Below, one piece after another: positions 6,139 to 13,499 of a stretch of DNA of 13,666 nt. Both the position numbers and the translations under genes were made by a program. The number at the start of each line of letters is the position of its first letter. Positions within the stretch are counted from its first letter, which is position 1. The DNA comes from an uncultured Ruminococcus sp. Lineage in GTDB: Bacteria > Bacillota > Clostridia > Oscillospirales > Ruminococcaceae. The DNA is taken from positions 1-13,666 of the forward strand of contig CAMWGS010000028.1 of assembly GCA_947173865.1 (NCBI GenBank), read 5' to 3'. Under the pieces are notes generated by a model. The model was not told the origin of the DNA and made no database searches. It saw only the letters and a program-made list of their open reading frames with translations.

Positions 6139-6777
6139 ATGAAGCACGTGTATATTCATGGTCTGGGACAATCGTCTGAAAGCTGGAATAAGACAGTTAA
6201 GAATTTAAAAAATTATACAGATATTGTATGTCCTGATTTGTCCGCTATGGTTCGTAACGGGGAAGTATGCTATGAAAACTTATATGCGTCATTTTCGGAT
6301 TTTTGCAGTGAATTTCATGAACCTGTCAATTTATGCGGACTTTCTCTTGGTAGTGTACTGGCACTGAACTATGCCATTGACTTTCCAAGTAAAGTCAGTT
6401 CACTTGTGCTTATTGCTCCGCAGTATAAAATGCCAAAGAAGATGCTGACATTTCAGAATATTGTTTTTCGGTTCATGCCTGATTCAATGTTCAGACAGAC
6501 AGGTTTTAAAAAAGTTGATTTTATTTCATTGTGCAAATCAATGACAAAACTTGATTTTAGTGGTTCATTGTCTGAGATTAACTGTCCTGTTATGATTGTT
6601 TACGGAGAAAAGGACAGTCTAAATAAAAAATCATCTGTAAATCTTTTTGAAATTCTTAAAAATTCAGAACTTAAAGAAGTCAGCGGTGCTGGACATGAAG
6701 TAAATACTGATGTTCCCGAAAAACTGGCAGAACTGTTATGCAGTTTTTATAACTGTAATAAACAAAAGACGGAGTAA
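6139..6777 (+). CDS. Alpha/beta hydrolase, substrate unknown
   Basis: 212 residues, a compact alpha/beta hydrolase. HGLGQ (7-11) forms the oxyanion region, the nucleophile elbow is GLSLGS with Ser69, the acid is Asp159 in VYGEKD, and the base is His186 in GAGHEV, so the catalytic triad is complete. There is no signal peptide or membrane segment; it should act in the cytoplasm on an ester or thioester. The cap region (about 97-140) is short and rich in Phe, Met and Lys, which may suit a lipid-like substrate, but this is a guess. ATG 6139 starts 3 bases after the murA stop with no clear ribosome site, so translation probably depends on coupling to murA. A terminator overlaps its stop codon. Confidence 0.87.
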   Translation: MKHVYIHGLGQSSESWNKTVKNLKNYTDIVCPDLSAMVRNGEVCYENLYASFSDFCSEFHEPVNLCGLSLGSVLALNYAIDFPSKVSSLVLIAPQYKMPKKMLTFQNIVFRFMPDSMFRQTGFKKVDFISLCKSMTKLDFSGSLSEINCPVMIVYGEKDSLNKKSSVNLFEILKNSELKEVSGAGHEVNTDVPEKLAELLCSFYNCNKQKTE

Positions 6778-6794
6778 AAATACTCCGTTTTTTT
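6769..6794 (+). terminator. Rho-independent terminator between convergent genes
   Basis: An 8-bp stem (ACGGAGTA 6769-6776, TACTCCGT 6781-6788) with an AAAA loop and a T run to 6794. The stem includes the stop codon of the hydrolase gene. On the minus strand the same hairpin, followed by CTTTTGTTT, may also stop the psd operon, which ends at 6796. Confidence 0.9.
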
Positions 6795-6795
6795 A

Positions 6796-7662
6796 TTATA
6801 ATGAAATTCCTATTTTTTCGCCATAGTGTACAACAGTTTCAAAACCGTCCATTGTATTTTTCAGAATATCAGAATCAGGGAGTATTCTGTCCTTTTCAAA
6901 AAGCTGTACTATAGTAGAACCGCCAAACATGAACATTCCCTTTTCCTCACCTTTTATGAAGTTATATTCACCGTGATAATTGCAGATTTTTCCGACCATC
7001 ATAGCACCTACTTCAAGCTGTACAACGTCTCCGAAATTATCCGTATGCATAATGGTGTATTCACGGCAGTTTCTTTTATATACATTGTATTTCTTCAGTG
7101 CAATGGGATTTACCGTATGAAGTTCACCTGAAATAAATACATTGTTTGTTTTAATTCCGTCGTCGATATAGCAGTAGCGGTGGTAGTCGTCAACTTCAAG
7201 ACGGTAAATAAGACAGTAACCGCCGTCATAACGTCTTGCAAGAAATTCGTTTTTCAGCATATCGGAAACTCTGTAAAGAGAGTTTTTTATACGGAATATG
7301 CTGTTTCTTTTTATCTTATATGCAGTCAGTTTTGAATCACAAGGACTTATAAGATGCTTCTGATTATAGTCAACGGGACGTTTATCTTTTTTTATCTTTC
7401 GTGTGAAAAAATCATTGTATGAACTGAAATTCTTCATCATATACTGAGAAGTATCAATGCTGTTATTTTTTATAAACACATCAATCAGCGGTTTTGACAA
7501 AGGTGAATCCATATACTTTCCGACAGTTTTTGAAACAACGGGAGCAGTAAGTACTTTCAGAACCATTCTTCCCGAAAAAGTATCATAAAGTTTTTCCAGT
7601 ACATCATTTTGTTTTGGATTGGTGACGATTGTTTCACCGTTTCTTTTTTTAATTTTAATCAT
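6796..7662 (-). CDS. psd: Phosphatidylserine decarboxylase proenzyme
   Basis: Psd removes the carboxyl group of phosphatidylserine to give phosphatidylethanolamine at the membrane. The 288-residue proenzyme has the family layout: YNDFFTRKI (82-90), SPCDSK with Asp109, the YHRY block (160-163), VNPIAL (184-189), EVGAMMVGKI (217-226) and the self-cleavage site FGGST, where Ser249 would become the pyruvoyl group, leaving a 40-residue alpha chain. In most bacterial Psd the second His of HRxH completes the Asp-His-Ser triad; here the motif is HRYC (161-164), so that His is Cys164. His182 in ELHTVNP may stand in for it. It is the last gene of a three-gene minus-strand operon, 6 bases after the HgdB-like gene, which fits a joint role in membrane lipid synthesis. 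Confidence 0.93.
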   Translation of the reverse strand: MIKIKKRNGETIVTNPKQNDVLEKLYDTFSGRMVLKVLTAPVVSKTVGKYMDSPLSKPLIDVFIKNNSIDTSQYMMKNFSSYNDFFTRKIKKDKRPVDYNQKHLISPCDSKLTAYKIKRNSIFRIKNSLYRVSDMLKNEFLARRYDGGYCLIYRLEVDDYHRYCYIDDGIKTNNVFISGELHTVNPIALKKYNVYKRNCREYTIMHTDNFGDVVQLEVGAMMVGKICNYHGEYNFIKGEEKGMFMFGGSTIVQLFEKDRILPDSDILKNTMDGFETVVHYGEKIGISL

Positions 7663-7668
7663 AATAAA

Positions 7669-8898
7669 TTACCTGCGTGCATTAGCGAGCATAAGTTTTA
7701 TACGATTTTCCTGATTGACACGGGTTGCACCTGCGTCATAATCAATTGCAACTATATTTGCTTCGGGATTGTCCTGTTTTATGGCACGTGACATACCTTT
7801 TGCAACTATATGATTTGGCAGACAACCGAAAGGCTGTGTGCAGATTATGTTGTCAACCCCCGACTGTACAAGTGCAGCCATTTCGGCAGGAATAAGCCAG
7901 CCTTCTCCCATTACAACACCCTGATTTATATACTTGTCGGCAAGTTTTCTGAGGTGTTCAAAATCGTGGAACGGTTCAAAGCTGCCCTGTTTTTTCATAA
8001 TTGAAATAAGTTTTTTTTGCTGACGGTACATCAGTTCATAGCCTATTTTGTAAATACGGGACTGAGTTGTTGAATTGTCATATATTTTAGCGTTGTTGAA
8101 AGTTCCCGCTGCACAGTACATTACAAATTCGAGCAGTGACGGAACAACAGGCTCACAGCCTTCCGAGATAAGAAAGTCTTCAAGATGATTATTTGCAAGC
8201 GGAGAATATTTCACGTAGATTTCCCCGACTATTCCGACACGGATTTTCTTTTCACTGCTTAACTGTATTTCCGCAAAATCGTTAAGAATGTCATTGCTTA
8301 TCTTACTGAGTTTAAGATAAAAATTACTTTTTTTGAGGAACATATTTCCCAGTCTTTTCTGCCATTTGTCAAGAACTTTTCTTGCCTGCCCCTTATTGAT
8401 TTCGTATGTACGGCATTTATTATAGCAGGTCATAAGCAGGTCGCCGTAAAGAACGGCATAGAAAAGTTTCAGGAACATGACAGGCGTTATTTTAAAGGCA
8501 CTGTTCTTTTCAAGACCGCTGAAATTAAGCGATACAACGGGAATCTGTGGATAATTTTTATCAATTGCCTTTCTCAGAAGATGAATATAGTTTGAAGCAC
8601 GACAGCCACCGCCTGTCTGAGTTATCATAAGTGCGGTTTTGTCAAGGTCATATTTTCCGCTTTTAAGAGCGTCCATAAACTGTCCGATAACAAGAAGTGC
8701 GGGATAGCACGCATCATTATGAACGTTTTTTAAACCTTCGTCAACTACAGAACGTGAACTGTTTTGCAGAAGTTCCATTTTATATCCCTCAGCTTCAAAT
8801 ATACTTATAATAAGCTTGAAGTGTATCGGAAGCATATTGGGGACAAGGATAGTATGAGTTTTAATCATATCCTCAGTAAATTTAGCATATTCAGACAT
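7669..8898 (-). CDS. HgdB-type (2-hydroxyacyl-CoA dehydratase family) iron-sulfur protein, candidate anaerobic plasmalogen synthesis component
   Basis: 409 residues, soluble. Family marks are NDACYPALLVIGQFMDAL (61-78), TQTGGGCRASNYI (94-106), GIVGEIYVKYSPLANNHLE (222-240) and CTQPFGCLPNHIVAKGM (353-369). Cys64, Cys99, Cys158, Cys162, Cys353 and Cys359 are candidate ligands of a [4Fe-4S] or double-cubane cluster. Relatives take electrons one at a time from an ATP-driven HgdC-type activator and do difficult reductions. In many Clostridia this domain is fused to the end of the activator; here it is a separate gene with its own GGAGGT site, 25 bases after the 976-aa gene. With psd next to it, the best hypothesis is the ester-to-vinyl-ether reduction of anaerobic plasmalogen synthesis (the plsA/plsR system of C. 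perfringens); I cannot say from memory which name fits which protein. Other options are a CoA-ester dehydratase or a small-molecule reductase. Confidence 0.8.
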   Translation of the reverse strand: MSEYAKFTEDMIKTHTILVPNMLPIHFKLIISIFEAEGYKMELLQNSSRSVVDEGLKNVHNDACYPALLVIGQFMDALKSGKYDLDKTALMITQTGGGCRASNYIHLLRKAIDKNYPQIPVVSLNFSGLEKNSAFKITPVMFLKLFYAVLYGDLLMTCYNKCRTYEINKGQARKVLDKWQKRLGNMFLKKSNFYLKLSKISNDILNDFAEIQLSSEKKIRVGIVGEIYVKYSPLANNHLEDFLISEGCEPVVPSLLEFVMYCAAGTFNNAKIYDNSTTQSRIYKIGYELMYRQQKKLISIMKKQGSFEPFHDFEHLRKLADKYINQGVVMGEGWLIPAEMAALVQSGVDNIICTQPFGCLPNHIVAKGMSRAIKQDNPEANIVAIDYDAGATRVNQENRIKLMLANARR

Positions 8899-8923
8899 AT
8901 TATACCTCCGTATTCAATATAAG

Positions 8924-11854
8924 TCATTTTTGTTCCATTGCGGCTACAAGGCTTCTGAGGCGTATTCTTGCCGCACCCAGATTATTGATTTCGTCAATTT
9001 TAAGCTGTGTGTAAAGCTTCCCCTGACTTTCAAGAATTCTTCTTACTTCGTCGCCCGTAACGGAATCTATTCCGCAGCCGAATGATACAAGCTGAATCAT
9101 CTGCATATCGGGCTGAGTTGTGACATATTGTGCAGCACGGTAAAGTCTTGAATGGTAAGTCCATTGGTTAAGTATGTTAAGTTTTGGTGTATTTGCGAGA
9201 GCGGAAACGCTGTCCTCAGTGATTACAGCCATTCCGAGACTTGTAATAAGCTTATGTATGCCGTGATTTATTTCCTTGTCTATGTGATACGGTCTGCCTG
9301 CGAGGACTATAATTTTTTTCTTTTCCGCACGTGCCTGACGGATTATGCTTTCAGCCTGTGACGCAATATCACTGTTATGTCGTTCCATAGCCTTGTATGC
9401 TTTTTCAAGGGCTTCGGAAATTCTGCACCTCAGATTATAGCCTTTCAGTGAATTTTTCAGTACCTTTACAATATTCTTTTTCACATTGAGGTCAAGATAT
9501 GGATGAATGAAATTACTGTCGTTAAGTCGGGGATTATTCGCAAGAAGTAACTCAGGATAGTAAGCAACGACAGGGCAGTTGAAATGGTTGTCACTTTGTC
9601 CCTCGTCTATGTTGTAACTCATACACGGATAGAATATAAAGTCAACGCCTTTGTCAAGCAGATTTTCGATATGACCGTGAGTAAGCTTGGCAGGATAACA
9701 AACGGTATCAGACGGAATTGTGTGTTGTCCGAGATAGTACATACCTCTTGAACTTTCGTCGGAAACAACAACCCTGAAACCGAGTTCGGTAAAGAGCATA
9801 TGCCAGAAAGGAAGCTGTTCATAGAATCCGAGTGCAAGCGGTAAACCGACTGTTCCGACAGGACGCTTCGGCTGATGTATTTTAACAGTATTTACTATAC
9901 TTGTATACTTGTATTCGTAAAGATTGGGAACAGTATTTTTAGTGGAAATCCCTCCGCCCTTTTCACAGCGGTTTCCTGAAATAAACCTGCGGCCTTTTCC
10001 GAAGTTTATGATATTAAGCTGACAGTGTGCCGTACAGCCTTTACACTGTGCGGAACGTGACGTATAAGCGAATGAATCAAGGTCATCTTCCGATATCAGA
10101 GACGACTTTTCAGAAGTAACATTTTCCTTAGCATACAATGCACAGCCAAAAGCTCCCATAAGTCCCGAAATTGACGGACGGATAACATTTCGTCCCAGTT
10201 CCTTTTCAAATGAGCGTAAAACTGCGTCGTTAAGGAAAGTACCACCCTGAACAACGATATTTTTACCGAGTTCGTCGGGAGAGTTTGCACGGATAACCTT
10301 ATAAATAGCGTTCTTGATAATTGACATTGAAAGACCTGCGGAAATATCCTCAACTGTTGCACCGTCTTTCTGTGCCTGTTTTACAGAGCTGTTCATAAAT
10401 ACGGTACAGCGTGAACCCAAATCGACGGGGTGCTGTGCAAAAAGTCCGAGCTGGGAAAATTCGGAAATATCGTAACCGAGAGCCATAGCGAAAGTCTGAA
10501 TGAAAGAACCACAGCCCGAAGAACACGCTTCATTAAGCATAATACTGTCAATATTCTTGTTTTTTATCTTGAAGCATTTTATATCCTGACCGCCTATATC
10601 TATAATAAAGTCAACGTCGGGACAGAAATATGAAGCGGCTTTGAAGTGGGCGACCGTTTCGACAATTCCGCAGTCTATTGAAAGACCTGATTTTATCAAA
10701 TCCTCACCGTAACCCGTTACGGCAGAGCCTTTTATTGTAATATCGGGGTTCATTTCCTGATATATTCTTTTTATCTGGTCTGCGATTTTGTCGAGTGGTT
10801 GTCCCATATTTGACGAATAATGGTGATAAAGTATTTTTCCGTCGTCAGTTATAAGTACCAGTTTGGTTGTGGTAGAACCTGCGTCAATGCCAAGATATGC
10901 GTTACCTTTATATTTGCGTATATCGGCATATGCAAGGTCATATTTTTTGTGACGGTCTATAAAGTCGTCATATTCTGCCTGTGATGCAAAGAGTGGCTGA
11001 CCTGTAATAATTCCGTCTGACGTTCTTGCATTGCTGATTTTTCTGATAATTTCATCTGCTTTGAAAACGTCGTCGGAAGTTGACGAATAGAGTGAACAGC
11101 CATACGCAACAAAAACAGGGGCTTCTTCGGGAAAAATTGCATTATCTTCGTCAAGACCGAGAGTGCGGACAAATGCATTTTTCAGACCTTTCAGAAAGAA
11201 AAGAGGTCCGCCGAGAAAAAGGACTTTTCCTTCTATTGAACGACCCTGAGCAAGCCCCGAAACCGTCTGGTCAACTACTGCCTGAAAGATACTTGCGGCG
11301 ATGTCTTCACGTCTTGCCCCCTGATTTAGCAGTGGTTGTATGTCTGACTTTGCGAATACTCCGCAACGTGAAGCAATCGGATAAATTTTCTGTGAACGCA
11401 GTGAAAGCTTGTCAAGTTCGTCTGCCGTAATTCCGAGCAGGGTAGACATCTGGTCAATAAACGCACCTGTACCGCCTGCACACGAGCCGTTCATACGTTG
11501 TTCAACTCCGCCCGTAAGAAAAATTATCTTAGCGTCCTCACCGCCCAGCTCAATAACCGAATCTGCATCGGGGTATTTTTTCTTTACTGCGAGAAAAGCG
11601 GCGTGAACTTCCTGAACAAAAGGAATCTCAGCAGAATTGGCAAGACCGAGACCCGCCGAGCCTGTTATACATACGGTGAAAGTGTCGTCAGGGTAATCAG
11701 CCTGAATAATTTTAAGCTGGTCCGTAACGGTTTCCTTTACCTTTGAAAGATGACGCTGATATTTTGAATAAATTATATTTCCGTCCGAATCTGATATGAC
11801 GGTTTTTACGGTTGTAGAGCCTACGTCTATACCAAGAGAGAGTTTTTTACTCAT
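8924..11854 (-). CDS. Double HgdC/BadF-type ATPase activator with DUF2229 region, candidate anaerobic plasmalogen synthesis component
   Basis: 976 residues, cytoplasmic. Domain 1 (about 5-260) and domain 2 (about 318-575) are ASKHA ATPases of the BcrAD/BadFG/HgdC family, starting GIDVGSTTVK (8-17) and GIDAGSTTTK (322-331). Each has two cysteines matching those that hold the bridging [4Fe-4S] in HgdC dimers: Cys125 (CAGGTG) and Cys164 (SRCGVF); Cys444 (CSSGCG) and Cys483 (SRCTVF). One chain may therefore form an internal pseudo-dimer around one cluster. A further cysteine set (604, 607, 611, 630) follows, then a DUF2229-type region (about 665-970) with Cys719, Cys744, Cys760 and Cys927 and the end IDEINNLGAARIRLRSL. 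ATP hydrolysis would drive a low-potential electron into the HgdB-like partner encoded next. Start: GGAGAA 6 bases before the ATG. It is the first gene of the operon ending in psd, supporting a lipid role such as plasmalogen formation. Confidence 0.87.
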   Translation of the reverse strand: MSKKLSLGIDVGSTTVKTVISDSDGNIIYSKYQRHLSKVKETVTDQLKIIQADYPDDTFTVCITGSAGLGLANSAEIPFVQEVHAAFLAVKKKYPDADSVIELGGEDAKIIFLTGGVEQRMNGSCAGGTGAFIDQMSTLLGITADELDKLSLRSQKIYPIASRCGVFAKSDIQPLLNQGARREDIAASIFQAVVDQTVSGLAQGRSIEGKVLFLGGPLFFLKGLKNAFVRTLGLDEDNAIFPEEAPVFVAYGCSLYSSTSDDVFKADEIIRKISNARTSDGIITGQPLFASQAEYDDFIDRHKKYDLAYADIRKYKGNAYLGIDAGSTTTKLVLITDDGKILYHHYSSNMGQPLDKIADQIKRIYQEMNPDITIKGSAVTGYGEDLIKSGLSIDCGIVETVAHFKAASYFCPDVDFIIDIGGQDIKCFKIKNKNIDSIMLNEACSSGCGSFIQTFAMALGYDISEFSQLGLFAQHPVDLGSRCTVFMNSSVKQAQKDGATVEDISAGLSMSIIKNAIYKVIRANSPDELGKNIVVQGGTFLNDAVLRSFEKELGRNVIRPSISGLMGAFGCALYAKENVTSEKSSLISEDDLDSFAYTSRSAQCKGCTAHCQLNIINFGKGRRFISGNRCEKGGGISTKNTVPNLYEYKYTSIVNTVKIHQPKRPVGTVGLPLALGFYEQLPFWHMLFTELGFRVVVSDESSRGMYYLGQHTIPSDTVCYPAKLTHGHIENLLDKGVDFIFYPCMSYNIDEGQSDNHFNCPVVAYYPELLLANNPRLNDSNFIHPYLDLNVKKNIVKVLKNSLKGYNLRCRISEALEKAYKAMERHNSDIASQAESIIRQARAEKKKIIVLAGRPYHIDKEINHGIHKLITSLGMAVITEDSVSALANTPKLNILNQWTYHSRLYRAAQYVTTQPDMQMIQLVSFGCGIDSVTGDEVRRILESQGKLYTQLKIDEINNLGAARIRLRSLVAAMEQK

Positions 11855-11889
11855 TACACATTCTCCATTCTCAAATATCCCTTTGTTTT

Positions 11890-11915
11890 ATTATACTACA
11901 CTTTTTCGGAAAAAG
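11890..11915 (-). promoter_or_regulatory. Probable promoter of the reductase-psd operon with an internal palindrome
   Basis: A perfect TATAAT on the minus strand (11895-11890) lies 35 bases before the start of the 976-aa gene. The -35 is weak (TTTCTT-like, around 11913-11918). The 15-bp inverted repeat CTTTTTC-G-GAAAAAG (11901-11915) fills most of the spacer, a place where a repressor or activator could act. Confidence 0.5.
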
Positions 11916-11950
11916 AAAGCGGAAAATTCTGATTTTCTGAAAAAGATTAA

Positions 11951-11979
11951 TTTTAAAGGGACGGAATAAAACCGTCCCT
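11951..11979 (-). terminator. Terminator of glyS
   Basis: An 8-bp GC-rich stem (AGGGACGG 11957-11964, CCGTCCCT 11972-11979) with a 7-base loop lies 9 bases after the glyS stop. On the minus strand it is followed by TTAAAATTAA, a poor but AT-rich tail. The structure is clear; termination strength is uncertain. Confidence 0.75.
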
Positions 11980-11988
11980 ATAATATTT

Positions 11989-13395
11989 TCAGAATGAAAT
12001 TTTTTCCTCAAGGTAAGCAACAAGGTCATTTATATTAACACGTTCCTGTTCCATTGTGTCACGGTCACGGACTGTAACGCAGTTGTCTTTTTCGAGGGTA
12101 TCGAAATCATACGTTATGCAGAACGGTGTGCCTATTTCATCTTGTCTGCGGTATCTCTTTCCGATAGTACCCGTTTCGTCGAAATCAACCATAAATTTCT
12201 TTGAGAGCATTTCAAATACTTCTTCTGCCTTTGGTGTAAGCTTCTTCACAAGCGGAAGAACGGCACACTTATATGGTGCAAGAGCGGGATGAAGATGCAT
12301 AACTGTACGGATTTCTTTTTTCTCCTTGCCGTTCTTGTCAACGCTTACGAGTTCTTCTTCGTCATATGCCTCAGTAACGATTGAGAGGAAAAGTCTTTCA
12401 ACGCCAAGAGAAGGCTCAATTACATACGGAATATATTTCTCATTTGTTTCAGGGTCAAAGTATTCAAGGGACTTACCACTTGTCTTGATATGCTGTGTAA
12501 GGTCATAGTCTGTTCTGTCGGCAACGCCCCAGAGTTCACCCCAGCCGAACGGGAAGAGATATTCAAAGTCTGTTGTGGCTTTGGAGTAGAAACAAAGTTC
12601 TTCGGGAGAGTGGTCACGCAGACGGATATTTTCTTCTTTGAGACCGAGACTCAGCAGGAAGTCTTTACAGTAGCTTCTCCAGTAGCTGAACCATTCAAGG
12701 TCTGTGCCTGGTTTGCAGAAGAATTCAAGTTCCATCTGTTCAAATTCACGTACACGGAAGATAAAGTTTCCGGGAGTAATTTCATTTCTGAAAGACTTTC
12801 CGACCTGTGCAACGCCGAAAGGAACTTTTTTTCTTGTAGTACGCTGAATATTTGCGAAGTTTACGAAGATACCCTGTGCGGTTTCGGGACGGAGATAAAG
12901 TTCAGATTTGCTGTCTTCGGTAACACCCTGAAAAGTCTTGAACATAAGATTAAACTGTCTTATATCTGTAAAGTTGTGTTTCTGACAGTTTGGACAGGGA
13001 ATTTCATGTTCATTTATGTAATTCATCATCTGCTCATTTGACCAGCCTGCAACATTAGTGCTGTCGAAATCTTCAATAAGATTGTCTGCACGGTGACGTG
13101 TCTTACATTCCTTACAGTCCATAAGAGGGTCGGAGAAACCGCCGATGTGACCCGAAGCCACCCATGTCTGAGGATTCATAAGAATTGCACTGTCAAGACC
13201 TACGTTGTACTTGTTTTCCTGAACGAATTTTTTAAGCCATGCTTTTTTAATGTTGTTCTTGAGTTCAACACCGAGCGGACCGTAATCCCATGTATTAGCA
13301 AGACCACCGTAAATTTCAGAGCCCGGATATACATAACCCTTTGATTTACAGAGGTCAACAATTTTGTCCATGACTTTTTCGTTGTTTTTAAGCAT
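11989..13395 (-). CDS. glyS: Glycine--tRNA ligase, single-chain alpha2 type
   Basis: Class II synthetase that charges tRNA-Gly in the cytoplasm. The 468-residue length and opening SEIYGGLANTWDYGPLG (26-42) mark the alpha2 form, not the alpha2beta2 (GlyQ + GlyS) form. Motif 2 is the SFRNEITPG...FRVREFEQMELEFF block (201-226) and motif 3 is PSLGVERLFLSI (328-339). Two CxxC pairs (Cys94/97 and Cys134/137) form the expected zinc site. The anticodon-binding domain runs from about 370 to the end. ATG 13395 has GAGGT 8 bases upstream; an in-frame ATG at codon 9 lacks such a site. It has its own promoter and terminator and so appears to be a single-gene unit. Confidence 0.97.
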   Translation of the reverse strand: MLKNNEKVMDKIVDLCKSKGYVYPGSEIYGGLANTWDYGPLGVELKNNIKKAWLKKFVQENKYNVGLDSAILMNPQTWVASGHIGGFSDPLMDCKECKTRHRADNLIEDFDSTNVAGWSNEQMMNYINEHEIPCPNCQKHNFTDIRQFNLMFKTFQGVTEDSKSELYLRPETAQGIFVNFANIQRTTRKKVPFGVAQVGKSFRNEITPGNFIFRVREFEQMELEFFCKPGTDLEWFSYWRSYCKDFLLSLGLKEENIRLRDHSPEELCFYSKATTDFEYLFPFGWGELWGVADRTDYDLTQHIKTSGKSLEYFDPETNEKYIPYVIEPSLGVERLFLSIVTEAYDEEELVSVDKNGKEKKEIRTVMHLHPALAPYKCAVLPLVKKLTPKAEEVFEMLSKKFMVDFDETGTIGKRYRRQDEIGTPFCITYDFDTLEKDNCVTVRDRDTMEQERVNINDLVAYLEEKISF

Positions 13396-13411
13396 TGTTA
13401 TTTACCTCACT

Positions 13412-13440
13412 TTATTTTCAGTCCGTGTATTATTTTCAGT
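13412..13440 (-). repeat. Direct repeat and small hairpin in the glyS leader
   Basis: On the minus strand ACTGAAAATAA occurs twice (13440-13430 and 13422-13412), 18 bases apart. GTATTA and TAATAC in the same region can form a 6-bp stem. Both lie in the short leader between the predicted transcript start (near 13464) and the glyS ribosome site. The role is unknown and chance is possible. Confidence 0.35.
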
Positions 13441-13470
13441 AATACGGCATATTGTTTTTATGATACGTTA

Positions 13471-13499
13471 ATTTTATCACAGATTTATATTTTTGTCAA
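13471..13499 (-). promoter_or_regulatory. Sigma-A promoter of glyS
   Basis: On the minus strand TTGACA (13499-13494), a 17-bp spacer and TAAAAT (13476-13471) with an extended TGA just before the -10. The transcript would start near 13464, giving a leader of about 70 bases. Confidence 0.82.

Noticed and set aside
5584..6171. 195-residue open frame on the minus strand opposite murA
   Set aside because: It lies wholly across murA and the start of the hydrolase gene, resembles no known protein, and has the Cys/Ser/Tyr-rich look of an antisense shadow of a biased codon set.
12490..13041. 183-residue plus-strand open frame opposite glyS
   Set aside because: It is fully inside the certain glyS gene, rich in Phe and Cys as expected from antisense reading, with no recognisable domain.
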